64,000 bases of DNA from assembly GCF_001675285.1 (NCBI RefSeq), contig NZ_LSGQ01000032.1:109138-173137 (forward strand). The letters run 5' to 3'. Under the pieces are notes generated by a model. The model had not been told where the DNA came from. It did no database searches and saw only the letters and a list, made by a program, of their open reading frames with translations. A program made the translations under genes and the position numbers. The stretch is from Elizabethkingia miricola (GTDB taxonomy: Bacteria > Bacteroidota > Bacteroidia > Flavobacteriales > Weeksellaceae). How positions within the stretch are numbered: position 1 is the first letter of the stretch; every line of letters starts with the position of its first letter. Below, in pieces: positions 1 to 9,032 of the stretch.

Positions 1-424
1 AATCTCTGTGAGCAGCATAGGCTCCGGGGCTTGTAGAGGATGCACTTCTATAGGCAATAACACGAAACTGTATCCCATTTCCTAAATTATTGCCACTCAC
101 TGCTGCTTTTGTACCACCCATAGCTGCCTGAGTATTTAATCCATTAAAAACCGGAGTAACTTCTGTTGAAATAAAGGTACTTGGATCTATCATTGCAATC
201 TGGGTTTGTACGGCATTAGAAGCTCCTATACTTCCTTTTCCAATTGATGCTGTAAACGCTGGTTCTGCAGCTCCTTCAAAATCAGAACTCAATAGATTAA
301 TTTTTATAGCAGTATTAGCTTTAGAATCAGGATTTAAAGTATTGTCTGTATCGTTACTTCTACAGGAAGATAATAGTACTAATAATAAAGTTATACTTAA
401 ACTTTTAAAATTTTCTGTTTTCAT
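1..424 (-). CDS. fimbrillin-like lipoprotein, 5' part (truncated by window edge)
   Basis: Reading from an ATG at 424 gives an open frame that runs off the left edge, so only about 141 N-terminal residues are seen. They begin MKTENFKSLS followed by a hydrophobic stretch ending LLSSC, a lipoprotein signal with Cys about residue 21. The mature part resembles the start of the large lipoprotein at 21989-23779, including a shared block of the form 'GNGI.[FY].V' followed by an Ala/Gly-rich loop. That protein is fimbrillin-like, so this one is inferred to be a surface-exposed fimbrillin/Mfa-type protein. It lies downstream of the small peptide gene at 510-704 and is probably co-transcribed with it. 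Family assignment is by similarity to the paralogue only; the 3' end is outside the window. Confidence 0.7.
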   Translation of the reverse strand, partial: MKTENFKSLSITLLLVLLSSCRSNDTDNTLNPDSKANTAIKINLLSSDFEGAAEPAFTASIGKGSIGASNAVQTQIAMIDPSTFISTEVTPVFNGLNTQAAMGGTKAAVSGNNLGNGIQFRVIAYRSASSTSPGAYAAHRD

Positions 425-509
425 ATTTGTTTGTTTTTTAGATAAAATGTTTTTAAAGCATGGGAATACCATTAACGCTCTGTAAACAAGCTCTAATGAT
501 AAAAGAAGG

Positions 510-704
510 TTATTCCCAAATAATTTCCCCGGTTTGGGTATCTGTCCCTTCCCAATCTGTTTGTACAGTAGTATCAGGTTTTATTAGTGCAGATGTAGCA
601 GATATTCCGGCTTCCATTTCAACCAAAACAATTTCAAATACAGGTGGTATATACACGTGCTTTTTTCCATGAAATAACATTTCATCTCTTTTTGTTTTTT
701 CCAT
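510..704 (-). CDS. small YxPP-type peptide upstream of fimbrillin-like gene
   Basis: A 64-residue protein with no signal peptide. Its core reads YIPPVFEIVLVEMEAGISAT, followed by SALIKP and a polar acidic tail. A clear paralogue (66 aa) lies at 23800-24000 with the core YVPPVLMAIFIEMECGIAAN. Both are transcribed just ahead of a fimbrillin-like lipoprotein gene. Short proteins of this form (Y-x-x-P, then V-E-x-E-x-G-x-A-A-S) are common in Bacteroidota next to fimbrillin-type genes; I know of no established function. Paralogy and conserved position argue that it is real rather than a chance ORF. Confidence 0.75.
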   Translation of the reverse strand: MEKTKRDEMLFHGKKHVYIPPVFEIVLVEMEAGISATSALIKPDTTVQTDWEGTDTQTGEIIWE

Positions 705-851
705 CTTTGTTTGTGTCTTAAAATTTTTATTTGTCTATTAATAAATTCCTGTCCATGTGAATTAGGAACTGTGGTCGTAAAAATTTATTCACAAATATGA
801 AAATTCATGTATCATCCTAAAAGAAAAGGAACAGACAATAAAGGAAATAAC

Positions 852-888
852 AACAAAAAAAAAGGTTCATTTTCAGAAAAACGAACCT
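852..888 (-). terminator. rho-independent terminator, minus strand
   Basis: AGGTTC (863-868) and GAACCT (883-888) form a stem, extended inside by complementary TTTT/AAAA tracts. On the minus strand the hairpin is followed by a run of about nine T. It ends transcription of the TPR-AraC gene (1232-2704) and separates it from the peptide gene at 510-704. Confidence 0.75.
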
Positions 889-1089
889 AAACAAAAATAC
901 AACGCGCTAAAAATAAACACATTGCAGAAACAACTTAATCAGGGTGTATTTTATTAAAATGGGGAGCCATTTTCAGAAATTCTACACCAGGAATCAAAAT
1001 AATCCTATGATTTCATATTGAAAAGAGCAATTTGATCTGACAAAATATCTCTTAAAGTCTTCCTTTAGAGCCTATTTAGATTTTAACTC

Positions 1090-1212
1090 AAAAATAATCT
1101 AGACTTCGACAGGCTCAGTCTGACACCTATAAAGAAAGATATTTTAGATAAACAATGTGACTCTGAGCTAAGCCTGTAATGAGCCTGACGAATTATCGAA
1201 GAAGTATTAACT
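1090..1212. repeat. degenerate interspersed repeat with inverted ends
   Basis: Within the 705-1231 gap, the left end reads ACTTCGACAGGCTCAGTCTG and the right end contains the inverse-oriented parts (CTGAGCTAAGCCTG, then GCCTGACGAATTATCGAAG). The ends are imperfect inverted copies of a CTTCGACAGGCTCAG core. Repeats with this core are common between genes in Flavobacteriia. It looks like a decayed MITE-like or REP-like element with no coding capacity. A weaker related string occurs near 63462-63510. Confidence 0.5.
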
Positions 1213-1231
1213 ATAAAATTTAAACAGACTC

Positions 1232-2704
1232 TTACTCTTTAGAATAATATTTCTTTATATATTCCAAGGGCTTCATTTGAGTATTATTGATAAATGCAGA
1301 TGTAAAAGCTCTTTGTGAAGAAAATCCGGAGAGTTCTGCCAGATAATAGATTTTAAATTTACTAAAGTTGGGATCTGTTTTCAGTTTATTAATAACATAC
1401 TGTATTCTAAGATCGTTGATATACTGAACAAATGATTTATTTTTATGTCTCTTTATAACAAGTGATAAGTATTTTGTATTACACTGGAATTTGTTGGCAA
1501 CACTATATAAAGAAGTTTCTTTATCTATGAAAGCTTCCTGCTTTTCAAATTCGTTGAGATTGTAAAGAATTTTTTCTTCTGTTCCTGTACTTATATTAAC
1601 ATCAATCTGCAGAGGCTCTTTTTTTTCTTCTTGTGAACTGTTTATTTTTTCAGACTTCTTTTTATAAATTAAAAAGAAATAAATGACAACCAATCCAAAA
1701 GCAATACATGCTGTTGTTATTAAAATCGGAGTTATTCTGATAAGAGCAGGTTTACTGGCCGTATTGTATATTTCATTTACAGCATGTTGGTTTTTCTGAG
1801 TTCCGTTTAGATATAATCTTTGGTACTGCTGTAAATAATAAAGTGCATTTTTGCTATCTCCTGCATTTCCATAGGCCTCAGAAAGACCTTTTAAAATCTC
1901 CAGTTTTTTATCATAAAAACTTTCTCCCTTGCAATAGCTTAAAGCTTTCTTATACTGCTCGATAGCTTCAGAGTATTTTCCCTGTGCCGCTAAAAGATAA
2001 CCAATATCATGATAAGTAAAAGCCAGTTTATAAGTATCGTTAATATTAATAAACTCCAAAGCTTTTTGTGAGTATACATAAGCCGAATCGTATTTCTTGG
2101 TTTTGGAGTACAGATAACTTAGGTTCGTATATGCTGAAGGCAGTAATTCTTTTCTGGAAATTTCGTTACTTACTTTCAAATAACTATTAATGGCTTTTTG
2201 GGCAACGGTAATCTTTTTATCCAGTTCCTTATTGTTATCCATTAGCACAAGTAAAGAAGCATAAATTCCGCCTTTAATTTCATAAGCCTCATCATTTTGC
2301 TGCTTCGAAACCAAAACAAGTGCCTGATCAAGCAATTCTCTGGATTTGTCCAACAGTCCCATCTTAGCATACTGCGTTCCAAGAATCCTCAACCCCAGCG
2401 CCTCTCCTACATTGTAATTATTCCTTTTAGCAGATTCAATAGCGGCATTAGCATAATAAATACAGGAATCAGGACTTCCTTTTAAATAAAATGCAAAACT
2501 TGTAATATAGTCAGCCTTTGATACAATATCGAATGTATTAGTCTTTAAAGCTTTCTCTTTTAATATTTTGCTTTCTTTTATGACATTATCAGGAGAATTG
2601 TTTACTTCTTTTCTTAATTCATTATACCTCTCATTTAAGTTCTGACAAAATACGAACTGAGGAAAAAGCAGTAGCACTACTAGTAAGTAAAGGTTTTTCA
2701 TCAT
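1232..2704 (-). CDS. membrane-anchored TPR regulator with AraC-type HTH
   Basis: 490 residues. A signal peptide (about 1-20, ending FVFC-Q) leads into a TPR-rich domain (about 25-310; visible repeats such as 'AYVYSQKALEF' and 'YSEAIEQYKKAL'). One transmembrane helix lies at about 322-347 and a C-terminal AraC/XylS double-HTH domain at about 395-490. This is the Bacteroidota layout in which the TPR domain sits in the periplasm and the DNA-binding domain in the cytoplasm. It lies upstream of the YxPP peptide and fimbrillin-like lipoprotein, and a terminator at 852-888 separates them. The regulator at 24498-26078 has the same layout before the second cassette, so local control of the adjacent surface protein is likely. 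The ligand is unknown. Confidence 0.85.
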   Translation of the reverse strand: MMKNLYLLVVLLLFPQFVFCQNLNERYNELRKEVNNSPDNVIKESKILKEKALKTNTFDIVSKADYITSFAFYLKGSPDSCIYYANAAIESAKRNNYNVGEALGLRILGTQYAKMGLLDKSRELLDQALVLVSKQQNDEAYEIKGGIYASLLVLMDNNKELDKKITVAQKAINSYLKVSNEISRKELLPSAYTNLSYLYSKTKKYDSAYVYSQKALEFININDTYKLAFTYHDIGYLLAAQGKYSEAIEQYKKALSYCKGESFYDKKLEILKGLSEAYGNAGDSKNALYYLQQYQRLYLNGTQKNQHAVNEIYNTASKPALIRITPILITTACIAFGLVVIYFFLIYKKKSEKINSSQEEKKEPLQIDVNISTGTEEKILYNLNEFEKQEAFIDKETSLYSVANKFQCNTKYLSLVIKRHKNKSFVQYINDLRIQYVINKLKTDPNFSKFKIYYLAELSGFSSQRAFTSAFINNTQMKPLEYIKKYYSKE

Positions 2705-2893
2705 AAATCATTGTGTGTAGCTCGGAATATTCAGAATTATTAGCCTGAAATATCCGAAAGCAATTATAAAGAAAAAACAAATAATAAACATATAAAAAAT
2801 AGCATTACACCAATTGTACCTGTATTATGTTTCTATTCTTAATAAAGATATTTTATTTATGATAATGTAAAATTCAGCTTAAGTAAATGTTTT

Positions 2894-3541
2894 TTAAGGA
2901 ACAATAACAACAGAGGTATACAGGCTTACTACCTTCCAACCTAAAGATTCGTATAATAAACGCCCCTGTTCTGTAGCAACAAGAATATTGTTGGCAATCC
3001 CTTTTCTTTCTGCTACTTTCTGAAGTTCAGCAAATAAATAACTTCCCAATCCTTTTCTTTGGTGAAACTGACTGGTTTCTATTCGGTCATATATAGCCCA
3101 ACCATCAGTACATACAACTCTGCCAGAAGAAGCTAGCCCGTTATTTTTATCTTTAAGCTTAATGAGATAAACTCCATCATCAGAAATTTCAGTTTCCATA
3201 CTATAGCCGTCTGCCAGTATTCGGTTTTCAAACTTCTCAGGGTTATTTTCGCTCATCATCAGATAGCCTTGAGGCTGAATGGCCCATCGATCAGGCAATA
3301 TTTGTGTAAGCTCGTTGCATGGAGCGCAGACTTTAAGAAAAACCCACGGCTCATTAATCGATTCTGCCAAATGAATTAAGTCTTCATTCAGAACAGGGAA
3401 AACATAGCGACTTTTTTGCTCTTCCCAGCCCACATCTACTTTAAATCCGGATTTATATTTAACAGGTAATGGTACTCCTCTGGATACGGACCAGCCATTC
3501 AACCATTTTTCTATTAGCTCAGCAGAAATTATTTCTTTCAT
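2894..3541 (-). CDS. GNAT-family N-acetyltransferase
   Basis: 215 residues. The C-terminal half carries the GNAT acetyl-CoA site: 'HQRKGLGSYLFAEL' (Q-x-x-G-x-G/A motif) followed by 'ESLGWKVVSLY', the typical final beta strands. The N-terminal 100 residues do not match a family I recognise; the block 'KVCAPCNELTQ' contains two Cys. The substrate cannot be predicted. It stands alone between the TPR-AraC regulator and an alpha/beta hydrolase, about 55 bp from the latter. Confidence 0.8.
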   Translation of the reverse strand: MKEIISAELIEKWLNGWSVSRGVPLPVKYKSGFKVDVGWEEQKSRYVFPVLNEDLIHLAESINEPWVFLKVCAPCNELTQILPDRWAIQPQGYLMMSENNPEKFENRILADGYSMETEISDDGVYLIKLKDKNNGLASSGRVVCTDGWAIYDRIETSQFHQRKGLGSYLFAELQKVAERKGIANNILVATEQGRLLYESLGWKVVSLYTSVVIVP

Positions 3542-3595
3542 AAATCAGAATTTATAAACCTGAATAAAGGTACATGATAATGTAAATAAAACCAT

Positions 3596-4570
3596 TTACT
3601 GGACAAATACTGCCGGCTTTATCTTCTCAATGATTACTTTTTGTAATTTATCTGGTTCTGTATTAAAAATGGTATGCCCTGATTTTTTCATCCAGAACAT
3701 TCCCTTTTTCGGTGCTTTAACAAATTTATAGTAATCTTCAACAAGATAATGTGATTTCTGTTTATCTCCGTTTCCTTCAATAAAATATACCGGAGTATCA
3801 ATTTCAGGAAGTGTATTAAAAAGACTTCCTTCTACAGATTTTTTCCACATCGGGAACCAGATTGCCAGCCATTTGTGATAAGTAGGTTTAAAATCTTCTT
3901 TTTTAGCAAAATCTACTCCGTTATGAATAAATAACCATTTCTGGGAATAGAATAAATCATCAGGCTTTGTAAAAGGAATATTTATCAGATTAAGTTCTTC
4001 CGTTGCTGCCACATTATTAGTTTTAACAGCCCATTTTTTCAGCATATCTACTGTTAATTCTGACGATTTATTTATATCGACAATTGCACTTATCGGAATA
4101 TAGGCATATAATAATTCGGGATGATTTTTAGCAATATCAAAACCAAGAACTGATCCCCATGAGTGAGACGCTAAAAACAGTTTTTCTCGCTTAAATCTTT
4201 TTAAAAGGTAATTGACAACTTCATAAGCATCATTTTTTAGAAGTTCAGGAGTCAGATCCTGTTGCGTTGAATTTAGTTTTAATGTTTCCCCGGTTTCTCT
4301 CTGATCCCAGTTTATAACCACAAATTCATCCTTCAGCTTATCTGTAAATTTTTCAGAAACAGCAACTAATGATGTACCAGGCCCACCATGCAAAAATAGA
4401 AGAATCGGTTTTTCTTTGTTATTGCCTTTTATACTAATGAACTGCTTAATTCCTCCTATTGGAATGACTTCAGTAGTGTCTATTTTAGCCATATTAATTT
4501 TATCATTTTTTTGACTTAAACAAACAAAATATATTGAAAGCAAAATCAATAAAAAACTTTTTTTAACCAT
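3596..4570 (-). CDS. exported alpha/beta hydrolase, proline iminopeptidase-like
   Basis: 324 residues with an N-terminal hydrophobic signal (about 1-19). HGGPGTS at 61-67 is the oxyanion-hole motif of the S33 proline iminopeptidase group. The nucleophile elbow is SHSWGS, with Ser137. The 'FIEGNGD' and 'SGHTIF' segments supply the likely catalytic Asp and His. Known relatives release N-terminal proline or hydrolyse small esters or amides; the substrate here is not evident. The first Met follows an AT-rich region shared with the divergent GH16 gene at 4774. Confidence 0.8.
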   Translation of the reverse strand: MVKKSFLLILLSIYFVCLSQKNDKINMAKIDTTEVIPIGGIKQFISIKGNNKEKPILLFLHGGPGTSLVAVSEKFTDKLKDEFVVINWDQRETGETLKLNSTQQDLTPELLKNDAYEVVNYLLKRFKREKLFLASHSWGSVLGFDIAKNHPELLYAYIPISAIVDINKSSELTVDMLKKWAVKTNNVAATEELNLINIPFTKPDDLFYSQKWLFIHNGVDFAKKEDFKPTYHKWLAIWFPMWKKSVEGSLFNTLPEIDTPVYFIEGNGDKQKSHYLVEDYYKFVKAPKKGMFWMKKSGHTIFNTEPDKLQKVIIEKIKPAVFVQ

Positions 4571-4773
4571 TTCTGAATCTCTATTATATTATGATATCGT
4601 AAATACAATGATAACAAATTGTATTTATATATGAATATAGTTTATCGAGAATATTTTTGATCTTCTTTAGTCCTATAAAATCACTATAAATTAATGGATA
4701 CTTTTATTCACACCACTCTGCCTGGTATTTTCTATCTTTATATTCCATAAAACAAAACTAATAACAACCTATC

Positions 4774-5598
4774 ATGAAAAATCAACTTTCAACCAGAAAT
4801 ATGCTCCGTATATTTCTGCTCTTCCCTCTGTTCCTCTTTCTATACTCATGCTCAGTCAGCAATCAGTACCACAAAGGGAAACTTGTCTGGCAGGATAATT
4901 TTAACGGTAAAAAAGCATTCAATGCCAAATACTGGAGCAAGATTCCCAGAGGAACTTCTGACTGGGACAGACATATGAGTAACGATGAGAAATGTTATGA
5001 TATGAGAAATGAAAAACTAATACTCCGCGGAATTAATAATACCAATCTATCTCAGGATACCGCAAAATTTCTTACGGGTGGCATTTACACTAAAGATAAG
5101 GTTGCTTTTGGATTAGGACGCTGGGAAGTGAGGGCTAAACTAAATGCTGCAAAAGGAGCCTGGCCGGCCTTCTGGTTGCTAGCCCAGAATGGCAAATGGC
5201 CTGAGGGTGGTGAAGTAGATATTATGGAAAGACTAAATCATGACAGCATTGCCTACCAGACTGTTCACAGTTACTATACACACAGACTTAACATAAAAAA
5301 TAATCCGAAACACGGAAGTACCGGAAAAATAAAACCAGACTCTTTCAACACTTATGCAGTGGAGTTACACAGTGACAGCCTGGTCTTCTTTATCAACGGC
5401 CATAGAACATTTTCTTATCCCCGCATAAAAACAGATAAACAGGGGCAATTTCCTTTTACAGATCACAAATATTACCTGTTGCTGGATATGCAGCTTGGAG
5501 GCTCCTGGGTTGGTAAAGTAGATCCTAAACAACTACCTGTTGAAATGGAAATCGACCGGGTAAGATTTTACAGCTTTGAACAAGAATCTAAAAAATAA
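4774..5598 (+). CDS. glycoside hydrolase family 16 lipoprotein
   Basis: 274 residues. A lipoprotein signal ends LFLYSC with Cys26. The GH16 catalytic signature E-x-D-x-x-E is present as EVDIME at 147-152 (nucleophile E147, acid/base E152), preceded by 'WPAFWLLAQNGKWPEGG', a typical GH16 substrate-cleft strand. The jelly-roll fold covers the whole mature protein. GH16 enzymes cut beta-1,3/1,4-glucans or related polysaccharides; laminarinase-like activity is the best guess. The position suggests an outer-membrane lipoprotein. It may be co-transcribed with the WG-repeat gene 40 bp downstream. Confidence 0.9.
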   Translation: MKNQLSTRNMLRIFLLFPLFLFLYSCSVSNQYHKGKLVWQDNFNGKKAFNAKYWSKIPRGTSDWDRHMSNDEKCYDMRNEKLILRGINNTNLSQDTAKFLTGGIYTKDKVAFGLGRWEVRAKLNAAKGAWPAFWLLAQNGKWPEGGEVDIMERLNHDSIAYQTVHSYYTHRLNIKNNPKHGSTGKIKPDSFNTYAVELHSDSLVFFINGHRTFSYPRIKTDKQGQFPFTDHKYYLLLDMQLGGSWVGKVDPKQLPVEMEIDRVRFYSFEQESKK

Positions 5599-5637
5599 TA
5601 ACAAAATTTATATATTTGGTACTAACACATATCTGCT

Positions 5638-6300
5638 ATGAATTTTCGTTTTCTTTTTATTACCCTTTTTATACCTATAATCTTTTGTGCAGCTCAGGAT
5701 AGAAATGAGTGCTATAGAATATTCTCAGATTCAGCCTCGGGAACAGCATTATATGGTTATAAAAACCATAATAATGTAATAAAAATCCCTGCGAAGTTTA
5801 TCTCAGCTTATTCTGACGATCTCTGTAAAATGGCAATTGTACTGGATTCAAAAGAAGGATGGACAGGAATAAGTAAAAATGGAAGTATTATTTTAATACC
5901 TTATATCTACGATAACGGACCTGACTATGTAGAGGAAGGTCTATTCAGATATACTGAAGGGAAAAAAATTGGTTTTGCCAATCTTAGCAGAGAAAAGATT
6001 ATTAGTGCTCAGTTTGATTTTGTAACACCTTTTAAAGACGGATTAGCAGAATATTCTATAGGTGGAGAAAGAATTTATGACAATGGAAAAACTGCTTCAC
6101 AGATTGCCCGAGAGGGAGGTTCTCTAACAGATGTACACTGGAATTGGGGTGGAAATGTAACCGAATCAGGTTATATCAATAAAGCTGGTCAAAGATTTAA
6201 AAAGATAATTCCCTTTAAAAAGGATATAAGGCAAGCAATAACCTTCCAAAATAAAAAGGTTTTGCTTGATAAAAAAGGACAAATTATAAAAAAATTATAA
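5638..6300 (+). CDS. exported WG-repeat protein
   Basis: 220 residues. A signal peptide (about 1-19, ending CAAQ) precedes several WG-type repeats: 'GWTGISKNGSIILIPYIYD', 'KIGFANLSREKIISAQFDFV' and 'ESGYINKAGQRFKKIIPF'. WG repeats form beta-propeller-like or beta-rich surfaces of unknown ligand preference. It follows the GH16 gene on the same strand and ends just before a bidirectional terminator. Confidence 0.75.
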   Translation: MNFRFLFITLFIPIIFCAAQDRNECYRIFSDSASGTALYGYKNHNNVIKIPAKFISAYSDDLCKMAIVLDSKEGWTGISKNGSIILIPYIYDNGPDYVEEGLFRYTEGKKIGFANLSREKIISAQFDFVTPFKDGLAEYSIGGERIYDNGKTASQIAREGGSLTDVHWNWGGNVTESGYINKAGQRFKKIIPFKKDIRQAITFQNKKVLLDKKGQIIKKL

Positions 6301-6306
6301 TCAGTA

Positions 6307-6339
6307 TAAAAAAAGCAGGAGTTTTCTCCTGCTTTTTTA
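6307..6339. terminator. bidirectional rho-independent terminator
   Basis: AGCAGGAG (6314-6321), a TTTT loop and CTCCTGCT (6326-6333) form a perfect 8-bp stem flanked by A7 on the left and T7 on the right. It serves the plus-strand WG gene (ends 6300) and the minus-strand M17-like gene (ends 6342). Confidence 0.9.
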
Positions 6340-6341
6340 GT

Positions 6342-7091
6342 TTAGTTTTTATACTGTGCAATCGCTTCAGCTATCCCACCGCCAGCAACTGTAAAAAAAG
6401 AAGGTCCTGCCAGTAAGAATACTTTATTCAGAGGTTTGAAAGTAGTTAATTTCTGTGATTTCAGAATATTCTGAGTCCGGTATTCATTAACGACCCCTCT
6501 TACCACATTTCCGGCAACCAGAGCTGTTGGAGAATCTATTCCGGCATCTTTAAGATCACTGGCAAATGCAAAGTTGCTCACACCTAATTTCAATGCTTCG
6601 CGGGTTGCAATTTCACCAACTGATATCATTAATTCCGGTGTAAATTTATTGCGGTCACCCAATCCTATTAATAATAACTTTCTGGCTCCAAGAGTCTTTG
6701 TAGGAGGCGTCAGTAAAAGTGTTTCCAATGCATGTCCTTTAAACTCTCCGGTTTTGCGGATTTCTGTAAGCTTTCCTTTAAGGGCTTCATCCAAATGCAC
6801 CAATCCGTTAAGTGCTGCCGGTAGCGCAGGCGGAGAAACAAAAATATCACCTTCGGTATATTCGAATACACAGGCTATCTGTAATTCTGCATTTGCAGCG
6901 GAAGGTCCCTGCACCATTCCTATCATTTGTACTCCGTCTATACTTCCCCATGTTTTGGTTGTTCCAATAGCTGTAGGAGTTGCTGATGAATTTGAAGTGG
7001 TTGTTTGCTGAGCAAAACTTACTGTTGTCATTAATGAGAAACCAAAAATCATTAAAGATTTTTTCAGGCCTCTGAATTCTATAGTTTTCAT
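6342..7091 (-). CDS. exported protein with only the N-terminal domain of an M17 aminopeptidase
   Basis: 249 residues. A signal peptide (about 1-27, ending VSFAQ) is followed by a segment like the N-terminal macro-type domain of cytosol (leucyl) aminopeptidase: 'LGARKLLLIGLGDRNKFT', then 'ISVGEIATREALKLGVSNFAFA'. The metal-binding catalytic domain of M17 enzymes is absent, because the protein stops where that domain would begin. It is therefore unlikely to be a peptidase and may bind a ligand instead. It is 11 bp from the porin gene and probably in the same operon, under operator site A (8544-8559). Confidence 0.7.
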   Translation of the reverse strand: MKTIEFRGLKKSLMIFGFSLMTTVSFAQQTTTSNSSATPTAIGTTKTWGSIDGVQMIGMVQGPSAANAELQIACVFEYTEGDIFVSPPALPAALNGLVHLDEALKGKLTEIRKTGEFKGHALETLLLTPPTKTLGARKLLLIGLGDRNKFTPELMISVGEIATREALKLGVSNFAFASDLKDAGIDSPTALVAGNVVRGVVNEYRTQNILKSQKLTTFKPLNKVFLLAGPSFFTVAGGGIAEAIAQYKN

Positions 7092-7102
7092 AAAATAATT
7101 GT

Positions 7103-8470
7103 TTAAAATTTGAATACAAGTTTTGTGTTAATAAATAATCCGTCTTTATGATCCGGAACCACATCATTGATGAAACCGCCGGTTTTAAAATATTGTACTC
7201 CCGTAGTTGAACTCAGGAATCGGTTAATGTTATAAGTTATACTTCCTAAGAAGGCCGTTCCTATATATCTCTTTTGAGAATTAGAAGAAGGCAGATTCAG
7301 ACTGCCACTCGGCCTGTAAATCCCATCCTGAAGGGAATATCTCCAATTGAGTACTACATCTGCCTGGGCAGTCATATTATCGGTAATATTATAAGTTGCG
7401 TAAGGATGTATATCAATAAGGTTTACAGGGCCTATCTGTGGGCTAAAACCAAAATAACCGCCTTTGGGATATATTGGATTAAAAGTTTGCAATTTGCCGT
7501 CACCTTTCTGCGAATCACCTGATATATAATCATTCCTTAAATTGATTGTAGGCTTTCCTTTAATATTCTCGAACATATAACCTATATCTACTGATCCGGT
7601 CCAGGCACTAATATTACCCTTCCCAAACCTGCCAAACTGATATGCGGCCTCTATATTATAAATAAATCCCCCGCCATATCTCCAGAATCGTGCTCCTGCT
7701 GTATGTCTGTTTTCATCAGAAAGTCCATCTTCAAAAGCTACATTATCTCTATGAATTCCAATGTAATATAATTCTAAATTTCCATTTCTAGGAAAAATAA
7801 AGGTATTATAACTTCCCCACAGATTTATTTTCTTTGTAGAATGATTATCAAAAGCTCCGGTCCCTACTCTGCTGTCTGCCATTACAAACGCATCGGAACT
7901 AAAATTACCTTTTTTATACATCAGCTTTGCACCATCAAAATACAATCTTAAATTAGGGCCTTCCCGCACAGAAATTAGTCTGCCGCTGCCATAATTCATT
8001 TCCTGTCTTCCGGCTCTTAAAGTAAGACTGGATTTCTGATTCTTAATAAGGTCTACATCTATAAACAGGTTTTGTATATTCAGGTGATCTTCATCTATAA
8101 CGCGGGGACCGTTTTTACGCCCGGATTCCCACGCACTGCGTAATTGTCCAAAGATTCTGACACGCTTTCCAAGATGCAGATCTGCATGAATACTATATCT
8201 TTGGAGCAAAAAGGGATTACTTCCTATACCCAGACGCCCCCAATCCTCGTTGTTAAAATCTACAAACTCGGCTCTGGCCTCACCACCTAAGGAGAGAAAG
8301 ACTTTTTTATCCTTAGTCACTGACATATATTTTACAGAATTATAAAAACTGCGGGCTGAATCTTTAAGAAAAGAATAATCTTCATCATACCGCATCAGCT
8401 TAAACGCCGGAAAGTCCTGTGAGAAAGCATATGCTGAAAATAGTAACAAAAGAATTAACAGTAGTCTCAT
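7103..8470 (-). CDS. outer-membrane porin, alginate-export (AlgE-like) family
   Basis: 455 residues. A signal peptide (about 1-17, AYAFSQ) is followed by a beta-barrel rich in alternating aromatic residues and ending in 'LVFKF', the terminal Phe typical of outer-membrane proteins. The N-terminal block 'LGGEARAEFVDFNNEDWG' followed by 'RVRIFGQLRSAWESGR' is characteristic of the Alginate_exp family in Bacteroidota, which despite the name need not export alginate. It is the first gene after operator site A and is followed by the M17-like gene. Confidence 0.85.
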   Translation of the reverse strand: MRLLLILLLLFSAYAFSQDFPAFKLMRYDEDYSFLKDSARSFYNSVKYMSVTKDKKVFLSLGGEARAEFVDFNNEDWGRLGIGSNPFLLQRYSIHADLHLGKRVRIFGQLRSAWESGRKNGPRVIDEDHLNIQNLFIDVDLIKNQKSSLTLRAGRQEMNYGSGRLISVREGPNLRLYFDGAKLMYKKGNFSSDAFVMADSRVGTGAFDNHSTKKINLWGSYNTFIFPRNGNLELYYIGIHRDNVAFEDGLSDENRHTAGARFWRYGGGFIYNIEAAYQFGRFGKGNISAWTGSVDIGYMFENIKGKPTINLRNDYISGDSQKGDGKLQTFNPIYPKGGYFGFSPQIGPVNLIDIHPYATYNITDNMTAQADVVLNWRYSLQDGIYRPSGSLNLPSSNSQKRYIGTAFLGSITYNINRFLSSTTGVQYFKTGGFINDVVPDHKDGLFINTKLVFKF

Positions 8471-8543
8471 ATAGGTATTAGTCTGTTTTTAGTGCTATTG
8501 TTTAATAATGACAACAAATTTATTCCGGTTATTATCTTTATTG

Positions 8544-8559
8544 ATTTAACTAGTTTAAT
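8544..8559. promoter_or_regulatory. 16-bp operator, site A (upstream of porin gene)
   Basis: ATTTAACTAGTTTAAT, a near-perfect inverted repeat centred on CTAG. The same 16 bp occur at 13735-13750 and 19790-19805. Reading on the minus strand, exactly 21 bp separate it from a perfect -7 box TAAATTTG (8515-8522) that faces the porin gene. The site is thus centred near -41.5, the class II activator position. Confidence 0.8.
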
Positions 8560-8582
8560 TTCGTCTTCTCTAAATCAAATTT

Positions 8583-9020
8583 CTATTTTGTCACCATTTT
8601 TCTTTCAATCAGATAATCCAAAGAATACTTTCCGGCACCAAAAAATAAAATAAGTAAATAGGACAAACTATACATATAAGGAGTATCCTTTATAAGCGGA
8701 GCATCATGAAAATGCAACACAAAATAACCGGTAAGCGTTACAGCCAGAATAGGTAATACAGCCAATCTGGTCATTAAACCCATTATAACAAACAATGGAA
8801 ATATAAGATTGGCAGCGTCAGCAAAAAGACTATTAAAAACATCGGGAAGTCCTAAAGGATTAGGTACTATCTCCGCTTCTCCCACTCCGATTCCGATTTT
8901 CTTTAATCCATGTGCATAGATTAGTTCTACAGATAGCAAAACCCTGAATATAAGCATGCCTAAATCAAAACTATTACCCAAAGGCTGAGTATAGATTAAC
9001 TTTCGTAAAATATTTTTCAT
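8583..9020 (-). CDS. DoxX-family membrane protein
   Basis: 145 residues with four predicted transmembrane helices and the DoxX pattern near the start ('LGMLIFRVLLSVELIYAHGLKKIG'), followed by 'LFADAANLIFPLFVIMGLMTRLAVLPIL'. DoxX proteins are small inner-membrane proteins linked to thiol/redox homeostasis and quinone metabolism. It is the last gene of the operon that begins with pirin (13684), 12 bp after the isochorismatase-like gene, which fits a redox or electrophile stress role. Confidence 0.85.
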   Translation of the reverse strand: MKNILRKLIYTQPLGNSFDLGMLIFRVLLSVELIYAHGLKKIGIGVGEAEIVPNPLGLPDVFNSLFADAANLIFPLFVIMGLMTRLAVLPILAVTLTGYFVLHFHDAPLIKDTPYMYSLSYLLILFFGAGKYSLDYLIERKMVTK

Positions 9021-9032
9021 TGTGTTTTTTTT

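Noticed and set aside
6847..7167. 106-codon minus-strand frame overlapping the M17-like gene and porin end
   Set aside because: It overlaps two well-supported genes in another frame and has no recognisable protein features.
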